NCBI RefSeq assembly: GCF_000429305.1
Contig: NZ_AUBP01000017.1
Location: 1-64,000, forward strand
Direction of reading: 5' to 3'
Length of the DNA stretch: 64,000 bases
Origin: Desulfovibrio inopinatus DSM 10711
GTDB lineage: Bacteria > Desulfobacterota > Desulfovibrionia > Desulfovibrionales > Desulfovibrionaceae
Part shown: positions 7,747 to 17,144 of the stretch, in pieces
How the letters are laid out: each line of letters opens with the position of its first letter
How positions within the stretch are numbered: position 1 is the stretch's first letter
Notes under the pieces: model-generated
What the model was told of the DNA's origin: nothing
What the model saw: the letters and a program-made list of their open reading frames with translations, nothing else
The model's database searches: none
Position numbers and translations under genes: made by a program

Positions 7747-9897
7747 TCAGCGCGTTGCGTCCGGGACGATTTTTACAGGACGGATGGCGTTGGCTTTTGC
7801 TCGACCGTGTTGCTCGGCTTGAGAGTCGGATTGGAATTCGACTATGGGAGAAGACTCGGGTTCGTCATGCTTGAGGTGCACGACTCTTTCGGGCACCGTT
7901 ATCGTTATGCCCATTTCTTCTGCCAGGCGGAGGGCGTCCGTTATGAAGCGATGGCGTTCTTTGAGTTCTTGTGACCAGTCCGAAGTCTTGAAAAAGATGT
8001 AGACCATGATGTTGAGGGACCAGGGGCCGAACTCGTTGACCACGACATGAAAATTTTCTTTGTTGATGTTGGGACTGTTCAGCACAAGTTGTCGAAGTCC
8101 TGACACGAATCCATTCACATTTTTCAGAGGGGTGCCGTAGGCAACGCCAATAGAGGTTTTGTAGCGCCGCCAGTTGCGCCGTCCCATGTTGTCCACCGGA
8201 GACGTGATGAATTTGGCGTTGGGCACAATGACCTCTGAGTTGTAGAAGGTACGGATGGACGTTGAACGGACACCGACCTTTTCGACTGTGCCTTCCACTT
8301 GACTCACCACGATCCAGTCTCCCACGGCAAACGGTCTTGTGGTCATGATAACGAGTGTTCCGAAGATGTTTTCCAAGGTGTCTTTGCCAGCCAGGGCCAA
8401 GGCCACGCCACCAATCCCCAGAGCGGCCACGATTCGTGTGGAATCTTGATTAAAAAGATTGGCTATCGCCACGATACCCGCGATAATCGCGAATATCTTC
8501 ACGATTTGAGCGATAATGAGCAGCATTGTGCTGCGTACACTGGCATTTTGGCCTGCTGTGAGGATATCCGTGATGAGGCCAACCCCTAACATAGCGACCC
8601 AGACTAACGTCATAATCATCATGATTTCCAGGCTGTAAAGCGCGGCCACCATGACTCCCCGGTATGGGAAGATTATTATAATGGTTTTCAGCCAGGCAAA
8701 GGCAACAAATAAAATTTGAGCGGGCAACACGAAGTGTTTGTAATGCAAAGAAGGAATGTCCCAGGGAAGACGTCTCTCCAAAGCCATCAGACTGCGTTTT
8801 GCGAGCCAGGCGGTTGCGCGACAGAGAAATGGTGTAGCCGCGAGCAAAAGAAATATCACGATCCACTTGTAGAGATTGCTTTTCAGAAAATAGACTAAAA
8901 GCCCTGGAGTATATTTCTGTATCATATCGTCGAGGCGCGTGTGCAGGGAGAGCCTTTGACCAATGAAGGGATCAATGCCTTCCATCATGAGATTTCGTAT
9001 GATGTCGTCATAGGTCTTCCAGGTTACCTCCAGGCTCTTGGGGGTGAACTTCCAGGCTTTGAGTCCGTTTTCTAGAGTGACCACGTGCATGGTGACTGTT
9101 CCTAAGCCAGGGACCACCAGAAAAATAGGTTGTCGGGTGGTTTGGGGGTCGGCGGAAAGTTCTTCCAATTGCAGTGGGGAGCGTAAGGTGATTATCCGGT
9201 AGAGCATGACTGCCAGGACGGGCCCATAAACAGAACGCTCCAGAGGCATGAATGCGCTCATATCCATTGTTTTGAGGGCATCGACCATGCCTTCAGAATC
9301 CAGACCTTCCACGCCGGCTTTCAAGGTGAAAAAAGTACGGTACGGGCTCATGAGATCTGGAACAAAGGTGTCTCCTTCCATGTCTGATCGGGTGAATCGT
9401 TCGTACATATCACGCAGATTGCGGTACATGGCTTGAAATTCCGCACTCTGAAACATTGCAGGATCGAAATACCATCCCGTATCTGTGTGCAACATGGTGA
9501 TATCGATAGTTTTTCCCTGATATGTAAAGGGAAGCTCCACCCGCGCTTCGTTCACTCCGGCGGAAACGATATCATCTAGCTTGAAGTCAAGGTTTTCTAA
9601 AAGCAACAACAGTTGTCTCGCCCGAAGCAAGACGATGGATTTATTGATGTCCTCCTCGGACTCCTCGGATGAGGTGACGAGGGGGACCACGCAGGAAAGG
9701 CCTGACTGGTTGTTCTCCTCAAAACGGTGCATGCTTTGTAAAAAGGAAGCCATGGCGTTGCGAGGCGTGTCCCGATCGCATTGGAGAGGCGATACCTGAG
9801 TAGGGACGGGAGCCTCATACGTTTTATGCTGGGTCAGGATACTTGCCACTGCCAACAGAATGCCCAAAACCAATATCAATCGCCAAAAAAGTTTCAT
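7747..9897 (-). CDS. MscS-family mechanosensitive channel with large N-terminal domain
   Basis: The protein has 716 residues from the ATG at 9897; an in-frame GTG two codons earlier overlaps the AAGGG site. A signal-like N-terminus precedes about 300 residues of soluble, probably periplasmic, sequence. Multiple membrane helices (about 340-520) are followed by the MscS pore and beta domain, visible as TRPFAVGDWIVVSQVEGTVEKVG then VRSTSIRTFYNSEVIVPNAKF. The C-terminal alpha/beta region ends around residue 680. Such channels release solutes on hypo-osmotic shock. It is a single gene convergent with the tmc operon. Confidence 0.9.
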   Translation of the reverse strand: MKLFWRLILVLGILLAVASILTQHKTYEAPVPTQVSPLQCDRDTPRNAMASFLQSMHRFEENNQSGLSCVVPLVTSSEESEEDINKSIVLLRARQLLLLLENLDFKLDDIVSAGVNEARVELPFTYQGKTIDITMLHTDTGWYFDPAMFQSAEFQAMYRNLRDMYERFTRSDMEGDTFVPDLMSPYRTFFTLKAGVEGLDSEGMVDALKTMDMSAFMPLERSVYGPVLAVMLYRIITLRSPLQLEELSADPQTTRQPIFLVVPGLGTVTMHVVTLENGLKAWKFTPKSLEVTWKTYDDIIRNLMMEGIDPFIGQRLSLHTRLDDMIQKYTPGLLVYFLKSNLYKWIVIFLLLAATPFLCRATAWLAKRSLMALERRLPWDIPSLHYKHFVLPAQILFVAFAWLKTIIIIFPYRGVMVAALYSLEIMMIMTLVWVAMLGVGLITDILTAGQNASVRSTMLLIIAQIVKIFAIIAGIVAIANLFNQDSTRIVAALGIGGVALALAGKDTLENIFGTLVIMTTRPFAVGDWIVVSQVEGTVEKVGVRSTSIRTFYNSEVIVPNAKFITSPVDNMGRRNWRRYKTSIGVAYGTPLKNVNGFVSGLRQLVLNSPNINKENFHVVVNEFGPWSLNIMVYIFFKTSDWSQELKERHRFITDALRLAEEMGITITVPERVVHLKHDEPESSPIVEFQSDSQAEQHGRAKANAIRPVKIVPDATR

Positions 9898-10149
9898 CTT
9901 CACCCTTACGTCTATTCCGGTATTTCGGAGGGAGTCATGTATTTGTCAGAGGGAGTCTGGGACATAACGAGATATTTTTCAACTCTCGGGCTTTTCATCA
10001 CGTGGTGTTCCATATTTCTCCAGCACGTGTAGCCTTACGGTCATACAATGGAAGGGGCTGGTTTGAATCGTCTTGTCTGCATAGTGGGGGAGACGGTTGG
10101 GAGGAGCGCATATTTTCCCAACCGCCGGAAACGAAGATGGAATGATGGG

Positions 10150-11262
10150 TTATTGCGGGATTGTGATCATTTCAATGTCTTGCTTGCTTTCTTTGTCCAA
10201 AGGGATGTGCAGCATGGTATCGAGAGTATCGAAATCGATATCGCTGAAGTTGACCTGTCGCACACGGCGATTGTGTTGCGTGTGATACGAAACGGTAAGA
10301 TTGTTGTGATCGTTGAGCACCGTCCACAAGGTTGCACTTCGTTTGACATCGGAAGGTTCCAGCGTTGCGGCGCCTTCGGCGGCAGTGACGGGGACATTGA
10401 AATTGTCCAGGATGCGAAAGCCTTCGTAGAGTGTTTCCGGACCATCGACCGTGGGGCGGGCGGTTTGGGTGAAGGCAACGGCTCGAACGAAACGGGAAGG
10501 AGGCGTGAAATCGCCGGGTAAACCGATCATGCCGCTTCCACCACCAAGGGGTTTGAAATCAAGATCTTCAATTTTTCGACCCGGCAAACTCGTTGGCGAG
10601 AGATTGATATAGTTGCGTAAGTTGGTCATGTGCCAGTCGTACGATGGAGCATTGGTCATGACCCCAAGCGGTGCATCATGAATAACAAGCTTGCCTTTGA
10701 GATATTCGATGACAATGTGTTTGCCGCTATGATCCGTGATAATCCAGTGAATGGGCGGGGGAATATGAATAGCCGGTTCCACCACGGACACGACGTTGAC
10801 GCCTTCTATGGCTTCTCGGGCTTCTTCGACCGTGGTTGTTGTCGTCAGAAGATACGTGATGACGTTGAGTGGGCCAATCGTATTTCGGGCCAGCACGGGA
10901 TTGAACGAAGGAAATTCCGCAAAATCAGGAAGGTAGAGGACGCTGACACTCAAGCCTTTTTCGTTGAGTCCGTCGGCAAGCACATCTTGGTGTAACATAT
11001 CGATACCGACAACACCGTATTTGCCTTTCCACTGCAGGCCGGGGGTTCCATCCGGCGTTTGTCCGGTAAATTCCTGACCACGCGGAATAATCAGTATGCG
11101 CGACATGAGGTCAAACGATCGCCAGTCCATGGTTCGCCCGGTAACGACATCACCATTTTCTGCCTTGAGAGCAATTGCCGTACAAGCCGAAGCTCGCGAG
11201 GGGAATATGCAGAAAAAAAGACCAATGATCAGAACGCTGATACATACGACATGGAGGGACAT
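10150..11262 (-). CDS. Exported linear-amide C-N hydrolase (choloylglycine hydrolase / PVA family)
   Basis: From the ATG at 11262 (AGGAGC site) the protein has 370 residues. A signal peptide ends at SRASA, and the next residue is Cys (CTAIALKAENGDVVTGRTMDW). This Cys would become the N-terminal nucleophile after cleavage, as in Ntn hydrolases of the C59 family. Further family residues are the Arg and Asp of GRTMDW and the later NAPSYDWHMTNLRNY and GGGSGMIGLPGDFTPPSRFVR blocks. Members cleave penicillin V, bile-salt amides or acyl-homoserine lactones. Periplasmic location and lack of a bile-acid context favour a signalling or scavenging amide over bile salts, but the substrate is unknown. It is monocistronic. 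Confidence 0.88.
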   Translation of the reverse strand: MSLHVVCISVLIIGLFFCIFPSRASACTAIALKAENGDVVTGRTMDWRSFDLMSRILIIPRGQEFTGQTPDGTPGLQWKGKYGVVGIDMLHQDVLADGLNEKGLSVSVLYLPDFAEFPSFNPVLARNTIGPLNVITYLLTTTTTVEEAREAIEGVNVVSVVEPAIHIPPPIHWIITDHSGKHIVIEYLKGKLVIHDAPLGVMTNAPSYDWHMTNLRNYINLSPTSLPGRKIEDLDFKPLGGGSGMIGLPGDFTPPSRFVRAVAFTQTARPTVDGPETLYEGFRILDNFNVPVTAAEGAATLEPSDVKRSATLWTVLNDHNNLTVSYHTQHNRRVRQVNFSDIDFDTLDTMLHIPLDKESKQDIEMITIPQ

Positions 11263-11646
11263 GGAATGCTCCTTGGTTGCGATAGTTGGTAATAAACAAG
11301 CGATTGTTTCGGTGTGATCGCGGTGCACACCATTGCAGGAGTGGTGGGAAGGAAGATAAGAATTTCAGCAAGAATTTTACACCCATCGAGTGATTGCCTT
11401 TTTGAGTTGGTCTCCTTCTTGCCTGGGATTTTTTCCAATGATGAAGTTGGCATAATGCGTCGACCCTACGGGAATTTCGTCCATAACGAAAGGCAGAAAG
11501 GACAATGTGTGGATTGTGTGAAACGAAATGTCAGTTTTTGAGAAAAAATATCGAGTGGTGAGCCTTCTCGTCGTGGGGAAGAGTCACGTGTTGTGTAGGA
11601 AGCACTCGCGAAGAGTTTGGAGAGACGTAAGAACCGGGTAAATGCG
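11263..11646. other. Intergenic region without a recognised gene
   Basis: It lies upstream of the amidohydrolase gene and downstream of the flippase gene. Short frames are present on both strands but none has a ribosome site or recognisable product. Confidence 0.4.
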
Positions 11647-12960
11647 CTAAAACGCGAGCGTTGAAAACCCGTGGACGCGTTTGACGGTGATGACGCCAAG
11701 GGTATTCCAGACAGCGAGGCCGACAGAGCAACCTATTGCCGCGCCGGTTGCACCGAAAAGGGGAATGAGGGTCAGATTGAGCGCCACATTCACCGCGGTC
11801 CCGATAAGCAGGATATTTTGGAAAAGGCGTTGTTTTCCGGTCATCATGAGAATGGCGCCGACAGAGCCACAAAACACATTGGCCAATTGTCCGGCACAGA
11901 GAATGAGGAGAACGGGTGCCGCGGGGATGAATTCCGGCCCGAAAAGCTTCATAAAGAACGAGGGGAAACATGCCAAGACGGCCAGGCAAGGCGCGCCTGC
12001 GGCCAACATAAGCCGCGTTGCCTGGCGCGCAAACCGTCGCATGCGTATGGGATCACCCGCTTGATACAATTCCGCGAATTTCGGGGTGGCAATGGCATTG
12101 ATAGCATACAGTGCAAAGTTGACTATCGAGGCGACTTTAAACGCCACACTGAATAATGCCGTTTCGACAGGATCGGCAAGCAGGCCGATAATAAAGACGT
12201 TGATCCAGCCGCTGAGAAAAAGCAGTGCCGAAGCCACAAGCATGGACGCGGAGGTTGTGACGAGTTCGGGGAAGGGAATACTTCCGCCCGGTTCCCCATG
12301 CCCCAATTTGTTCAAGCGTCTTTTCCAAAAGAAAACGCCGAGAATGCAAATAACACTGAGCGCAATGCTATAGGCAACAAGCGGAGCATTGGCCGGTATC
12401 ATAAAAAAAGACAACACGAACAGACTGGCAAATGAAAGCGCGACTACGCCAAAATCCTGGAGGAAAACAAACGTGACGATTTGTTTCAGACCGCGCAGGC
12501 ACCCGGCATTGAGTTGCGAAACGATGAATGCCACGAGTGCTACGCTGGCTGGCCAGGCATCGTTGACGGGGAGTTTCAGCGACGGAAAAAGCGATGCCGC
12601 TTGCGGTAATAGTATGGCCAAAACAAGGGCCGTCGGGACCAGTAAAAAGAGCGCATGGGTGTAGGCATGCCGTAATGCCGAAAACTGACGCGAGGCGACG
12701 AGCGAGGCGGTAAAGCGGACCATAGAGGAATCAAACCCCATGCTCGCAGTAATACCGAGAATGAAAATCACGGATTGCACATACGAATAGGTGCCCATGA
12801 CCTCGGGACCATAGGTTCGGGTAATAAAGATGGTCATGGCATAGCTGAGCGCAACAGAAATAAATTTCAGGACAAATGCGGCGGCCGAACCGGACAGCAG
12901 TTCACGAGAATGACTGTCGCCGGATTGGCTTTTGAGCTTTCGTGCAAGGGGACCAATCAT
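11647..12960 (-). CDS. Oligosaccharide flippase / polysaccharide biosynthesis membrane protein (Wzx-like)
   Basis: This 437-residue polytopic protein has about 12-14 predicted helices. It starts with a short cytoplasmic tail, then GSAAAFVLKFISVALSYAMT, the usual opening of the MATE-related polysaccharide transporter family, with ARTYGPEVMGTYSY-like spacing of conserved Gly and Tyr (here ITRTYGPEVMGTYSYVQS). It would flip lipid-linked oligosaccharides across the inner membrane. The ATG overlaps the stop of the Wzz-like gene (ATGA), so it is translated together with the export machinery. No glycosyltransferase or polymerase lies nearby. Confidence 0.88.
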   Translation of the reverse strand: MIGPLARKLKSQSGDSHSRELLSGSAAAFVLKFISVALSYAMTIFITRTYGPEVMGTYSYVQSVIFILGITASMGFDSSMVRFTASLVASRQFSALRHAYTHALFLLVPTALVLAILLPQAASLFPSLKLPVNDAWPASVALVAFIVSQLNAGCLRGLKQIVTFVFLQDFGVVALSFASLFVLSFFMIPANAPLVAYSIALSVICILGVFFWKRRLNKLGHGEPGGSIPFPELVTTSASMLVASALLFLSGWINVFIIGLLADPVETALFSVAFKVASIVNFALYAINAIATPKFAELYQAGDPIRMRRFARQATRLMLAAGAPCLAVLACFPSFFMKLFGPEFIPAAPVLLILCAGQLANVFCGSVGAILMMTGKQRLFQNILLIGTAVNVALNLTLIPLFGATGAAIGCSVGLAVWNTLGVITVKRVHGFSTLAF

Positions 12961-14360
12961 GACTGAAGGGAAGCCTCGTGTTTCCGGATGGTTCGAGCCC
13001 GGTCGATATATTCGAGCAGAAGAACGCTCATCAGCGCCAGAAAAAGTCCGACAATAAATCCAAGGCTAAAATTGATTTTTTTGCTCGGGAAATTTCGCTC
13101 TGTTGGCACGGTTGCCGATTCGACAACACTCAGTTCCGATGTGGCGACGGATTCGGCAACGGTGGCCTTGAGCAGATATTCCTTCAAATCCTGATACATC
13201 GTCTTCGCTGCGCTCAAATCGGTGGACAGACGGTCGTCGGTAACGGCGATCTCCGGGATACGAATGAGTTGTTGTTTGACCGCATCAAGCTGCATGGAGA
13301 GGTTTTTTTGTTTGGCAAAGTGCCCTTGGAGTTCGACGGTATTTTGCTGGATGCGGTCTTTGAGGCTATCATACACCGGATTGATGCTTTTCTGGATGGT
13401 ATTCAATGATGTGACTGGCTGTTTTTTGAGTTGGTGCTTGATTTCATTAATTTGATTGTTGAGTGATTTCATTTGGGGATGCGCTTTGGTCAGCTCGGCT
13501 GCTTGCCCCACAAAGGTCACCAATTTATCGACAAGTAAATTTTCAAGTGAGGTGCGTTGTTGGCTCGGACTATAATCAATGGATGCTTGGCGAAGTTCAT
13601 CGATTTGCGTCAACAGTGCTTTGGCTTCGACGTTTTGTGCTTCTGCGTTGACAATAGCGTTGTCATTACTCGAAATTTCGGATTCGACGTCACGGATTTT
13701 TGAAATCAGAGCTTGTGCCTGAGAAGACAGCTCGACGGCTTCAGCTCCGGTTTTGACGCGGAAATCACGCGCTGCAACCAATGCTTGGTAGTATTGATCA
13801 CCGACGCCGCTGAGGCGTGCTGTCAGCGATTCTCGTATTGCCGCAAAGTCGCGGCGCATCAGATCATTGCGGAAGGAGATCGCCGTTTTTGCCACACCGT
13901 TGGCAATATCGGTCGCCTGCTGTGGGTCGGGAGACAGTGCAATAATCGTGATAAGTTGGTCGGTATCGTCCATGAGATCCGCTTCGACATAGGGCTGAGG
14001 CAAAATTTTACGAAGCAGTTTTTTTTCCGTGAAATCGTCGGTTTCCAGGTCTGAACCAAAAAACGTCTTGAGTTTGAGGTCGTTGATGACGCTTCGAAGG
14101 ACCGGTTCTGCCGTAACCATGGCGAGGTCCGCTCCGTAGGGATCTTCCATAGAGCTACGCCGTGTTTCCGAACGAATTTGGAGCGAGGAAAGAAGGGTTG
14201 TCATGGGACTGGCGTCGTTGACGATCAGAACGGTCTTCGCTTTATAGACCGACTGCATGATGAGCGTTGTCAGCGCAACAAAGAAAAAAAAACCAAGGAA
14301 AACAGTTAAGAAAACTTTTTTCCAACGCAGAATCGTTTCCCAAAGCAAAAGCAGTTCCAT
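12957..14360 (-). CDS. Polysaccharide co-polymerase / chain-length determinant (Wzz/GumC-like)
   Basis: The 467-residue protein has an N-terminal helix (WKKVFLTVFLGFFFFVALTT, about 13-32) and a long coiled-coil periplasmic region with many Gln and Asp (residues about 150-380). A C-terminal helix (INFSLGFIVGLFLALMSVLLLEY, about 430-452) is preceded by the PTERNFPSKK proline motif typical of this family. There is no tyrosine-kinase domain. It should control polymer length and bridge to the Wza-like exporter encoded 23 bases upstream. The ribosome site is weak. Confidence 0.88.
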   Translation of the reverse strand: MELLLLWETILRWKKVFLTVFLGFFFFVALTTLIMQSVYKAKTVLIVNDASPMTTLLSSLQIRSETRRSSMEDPYGADLAMVTAEPVLRSVINDLKLKTFFGSDLETDDFTEKKLLRKILPQPYVEADLMDDTDQLITIIALSPDPQQATDIANGVAKTAISFRNDLMRRDFAAIRESLTARLSGVGDQYYQALVAARDFRVKTGAEAVELSSQAQALISKIRDVESEISSNDNAIVNAEAQNVEAKALLTQIDELRQASIDYSPSQQRTSLENLLVDKLVTFVGQAAELTKAHPQMKSLNNQINEIKHQLKKQPVTSLNTIQKSINPVYDSLKDRIQQNTVELQGHFAKQKNLSMQLDAVKQQLIRIPEIAVTDDRLSTDLSAAKTMYQDLKEYLLKATVAESVATSELSVVESATVPTERNFPSKKINFSLGFIVGLFLALMSVLLLEYIDRARTIRKHEASLQS

Positions 14361-14383
14361 GACGTATCCGTGCGTTGTCTGGT

Positions 14384-15202
14384 CTAATTGGAGGGCGGAT
14401 TAACCACGTTGGCATTGGCGCCGGCTGCGTTGATCGTGGTCTCCTCAAACGCCTTGCCCGTAAACACATCAAGAACATCTGGGGCAAGAATGACTCCACG
14501 GCCGATATTGAATATCGGCGTCAGGATTGTATTGAGCCGACGCATGAAATCTTCCACCGAGGCAAGCGTACTCTGGGGGACATAGACGATGTCGCCACCC
14601 TTGAGGAAAAAAGCGTTTTGCGTTTTTTCTTTGAGACTAATGTCGACGGTCATGCCGTGAATGGTGCCGTCACTGTCACGGCGTACCAACAGTACGTCGT
14701 CGTTACGGGCATTCTCGTTCAACCCTCCGGCTGCAGCCAAAGCTTCCCAAATGGTCAGGTAACGTTGATTTTCAACCAATCCTGGCCTTTCCACTTCACC
14801 CAAAACATACACATTGAGACTATTGAAGCTCGTAATATTGAGATCAACTCTTGGGTCGATAATATATTCAGCCAGTTTTGTTTTGATCTCTGTACGCGCC
14901 TGATCCACTGTGAGACCGAAAAGATGGACTTGACCAACAAGAGGCAGGTCCACGTTACCGGTCGGGTCCAAACGAACCGAGCGTTGCAGATCGTCCTGGC
15001 GCCAGACGGTAATGTTCAGCTCATCGCCGACGCCAAGGGCATAGGAGGTTGTGAGGGGATTTTTTGTGCCGACACGACTTGTTGGTGGCATGGCTGCCTT
15101 ATCGTAACTGGGTACCTTAAAGTCGGCGCAACCGGAAAGGGTGAGCGCAACGAAGACGAGGAGCAGTACGAAAAGAGCACAATGTCGTATTTGATATATC
15201 AC
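14384..15202 (-). CDS. Wza-like polysaccharide export lipoprotein
   Basis: The protein has 272 residues starting with GTG and a lipoprotein signal ending in LSGC (Cys about residue 25). The Poly_export domain follows (LGVGDELNITVWRQDDLQRSVRLDPTGNVDLPLVG, about 55-90). SLBB-type repeats come next (VYVLGEVERPGLVE, about 138; KGGDIVYVPQ, about 205). It forms the outer-membrane or periplasmic channel for polysaccharide. It is the first gene of the export trio. No convincing ribosome site precedes the GTG, so expression may be low or the start may differ. Confidence 0.88.
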   Translation of the reverse strand: MIYQIRHCALFVLLLVFVALTLSGCADFKVPSYDKAAMPPTSRVGTKNPLTTSYALGVGDELNITVWRQDDLQRSVRLDPTGNVDLPLVGQVHLFGLTVDQARTEIKTKLAEYIIDPRVDLNITSFNSLNVYVLGEVERPGLVENQRYLTIWEALAAAGGLNENARNDDVLLVRRDSDGTIHGMTVDISLKEKTQNAFFLKGGDIVYVPQSTLASVEDFMRRLNTILTPIFNIGRGVILAPDVLDVFTGKAFEETTINAAGANANVVNPPSN

Positions 15203-15296
15203 ACCGGTCTCGAGGTCGAAAGGCGAAAGGGATAATTCGCAATCCCCCTAGCGTATTTCAGAATGCAAGGCAATTCCATGCTCGTCTTCGGTGATG

Positions 15297-16037
15297 TCAT
15301 GCGACGATGAGACAAGCGAGCCCCGTCGCGGTTTCGCATAAGATCACTGCGCTTCCTAAAAAATCTCCATTCAAACCTGATTGTCGTCTGGCCAATCGAA
15401 AAAGTAATCCCAAACATATGCCTGTGAGCAAAAAGCTGAGTATTAGTCCCGGAAGCGGGGTCAACACAAGGCCAAAGAGCAATGTTTGGATTAAAACCAA
15501 CCATCCTGTACGCCAGGTGGCACCGGTTGCAAAGAGGTTTCCCAAACCGGGACGTGTTATTGCTTTGCCCCAAATGGACAGCCATACGGCTGCGGCTCGG
15601 CCAAGCACAAATGCATAGGCAATCGCACCGAAGTGGCCATCCTGAAAGAGTGTTCCAAAAATAATGGCCTGTCCCATGAGAAAGAACACCAATGCGATGA
15701 CGCCGAATGCACCGATGCGACTATCTTTGACAATTTCCCAGAAGCGTTCACCAACGGCGCCGGAGCCCCAGCCGTCGGCGATATCGGCCAGTCCATCGAG
15801 GTGGAGTCCTCTGGTCAAGACAATGCTGCCCCCTACCGCCAACCAGCCGGCAACATGGGGATGATGGGCCAAAAGACCACAGGCAAATGGTGCGCAGATT
15901 ATCAATCCCAGCACCAAGCCTACGGCGGGAAAAGTTTCAAGCGAAGCGGCAAATTCGCTGTTTGAAACGCTTTTTGCTGGGGCAAGTCGAGTGAGAAAGG
16001 ACAGCGCGATGCGAAGACGCCGTAGGAATGCCATCAT
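15297..16037 (-). CDS. cobS: CobS, adenosylcobinamide-GDP ribazoletransferase
   Basis: This 246-residue membrane enzyme catalyses the last nucleotide-loop step of cobalamin synthesis. The N-terminus (RRLRIALSFLTRLA) and the hallmark HLDGLADIADGWGS (about residues 86-99, the Mg- and substrate-binding Asp cluster) are present. Several helices follow, with FLMGQAIIFG and LGRAAAVWLSIWGKA. The ATG overlaps the TGA of the preceding gene (ATGA). No other cob genes are in the window and no B12 riboswitch is seen upstream. Confidence 0.93.
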   Translation of the reverse strand: MMAFLRRLRIALSFLTRLAPAKSVSNSEFAASLETFPAVGLVLGLIICAPFACGLLAHHPHVAGWLAVGGSIVLTRGLHLDGLADIADGWGSGAVGERFWEIVKDSRIGAFGVIALVFFLMGQAIIFGTLFQDGHFGAIAYAFVLGRAAAVWLSIWGKAITRPGLGNLFATGATWRTGWLVLIQTLLFGLVLTPLPGLILSFLLTGICLGLLFRLARRQSGLNGDFLGSAVILCETATGLACLIVA

Positions 16038-16837
16038 CCTAATGCTCGTGGAGTAAAAAGAACGGTGTCGCCGATGTCGAGATTCAGGATAGCTGCGGCC
16101 GAATTTCGGTCATAAGCAAGTTCCATGAAGCCTTGGCTTCCAGCGAGAAAGCCAAGTTCCATTTCTTTCAGGTCGGCATATGTCTGCACAATACGCCCCC
16201 GTTCTTTTTTGGGAGAAAGCAGTTCAAAAAGCTCAATCGGAATATATCCAGCATTTTCAGGAACATTGAGGACGACATTGCCGAACCGGTCGACATGAAT
16301 GACCGCTGCTGCGACTTGCGTGTAATGCAATGCGGGACTGGCCAGGGGATGATGAACAAGCTCTTTGGGATCAACGGGCTGTCCGAGCTCGGAGAGTGGG
16401 GTGCCATTCGCCAATGCTGCAGCCAATGGCGCGAAGACGTCGCGACCATGAAAAGTGGCACTGATCTTCCCGTACCCAAGATGCGAGTCCATGTTCGTGA
16501 CGAGGACAAGTTCCTGTACCTTATGATAGTCGATTACCATGCTGAGCAGACCATTGTCCGGAGCGAGAAGAAAGCGGTCTTTCACGCGAGCAGCCACAAT
16601 ACGTCGATTGGACCCGACACCGGGATCGACAACAGCCAAGAAAACGGTCTTTTCCGGTGCGGTCATGAGACTGGCACACAAAAAAAAGCCGCCTTGTAAG
16701 ACATTATGCGGCCTTACCCCATGGGTGAGGTCATAGATGCGAGCGTGGGGGGCCAGGCTGGCAAGAACTCCTTTCAATTGCCCGACATACGGGTCGTCAT
16801 AACCGAAGTCCGTCAAAAGCGAGATACACAAATCCAT
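16034..16837 (-). CDS. SAM hydroxide adenosyltransferase (DUF62, chlorinase/fluorinase superfamily)
   Basis: This 267-residue cytoplasmic protein begins with SLLTDFGYDDPYVGQLKGVL (Asp-Phe-Gly of the active site) and has DLTHGVRPHNVLQGGFFL and VVDPGVGSNRR. The C-terminal domain contains VIHVDRFGNVVLNV. Family members hydrolyse S-adenosylmethionine to adenosine and methionine; true halogenases have a different halide-loop sequence. Coupling to cobS is by ATGA overlap. The functional link may be methyl or adenosyl metabolism, but this is an inference. Confidence 0.9.
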   Translation of the reverse strand: MDLCISLLTDFGYDDPYVGQLKGVLASLAPHARIYDLTHGVRPHNVLQGGFFLCASLMTAPEKTVFLAVVDPGVGSNRRIVAARVKDRFLLAPDNGLLSMVIDYHKVQELVLVTNMDSHLGYGKISATFHGRDVFAPLAAALANGTPLSELGQPVDPKELVHHPLASPALHYTQVAAAVIHVDRFGNVVLNVPENAGYIPIELFELLSPKKERGRIVQTYADLKEMELGFLAGSQGFMELAYDRNSAAAILNLDIGDTVLFTPRALG

Positions 16838-17144
16838 AATCGGTCCAGTCCGCTAAAGGTGCAACAAACCTTTTTCCCATACCCTTTTTCGCGAATTCCC
16901 GCCAGGGGGAGGGCTGGATGTTGTTGAGGAAAAAGAAGTATTTTCTTCGCCTTGCACCATAGAAAACCGTTATTCAGACGTGGGTATATGTGCTTGCAGT
17001 TTGTGTGGAAAAAAACGGCTGAATAAGGCATGAAAGAAGGTGGGCGTGATACGGTTGATGTGAAATCGTATGCGGCCGTTGAGTCGTTTGAGGCGCTTTC
17101 AGAACGTATTTTCTACAACGTTTTGCGCATTGCCGGAGGCAATG
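16838..17144. other. Divergent intergenic region
   Basis: This 307-base region separates the SAM hydrolase gene from a divergent secreted-protein gene. I looked for a cobalamin riboswitch upstream of the cobS operon and found no B12 box. Promoters for both sides should lie here. Confidence 0.4.

Noticed and set aside
16034-16837. SAM chlorinase or fluorinase
   Set aside because: The sequence matches the general DUF62 hydroxide adenosyltransferase pattern, and halogenase-specific loops were not recognised.
16838-17144. Cobalamin riboswitch before the cobS operon
   Set aside because: No B12-box or aptamer-like stem arrangement is visible in either orientation.
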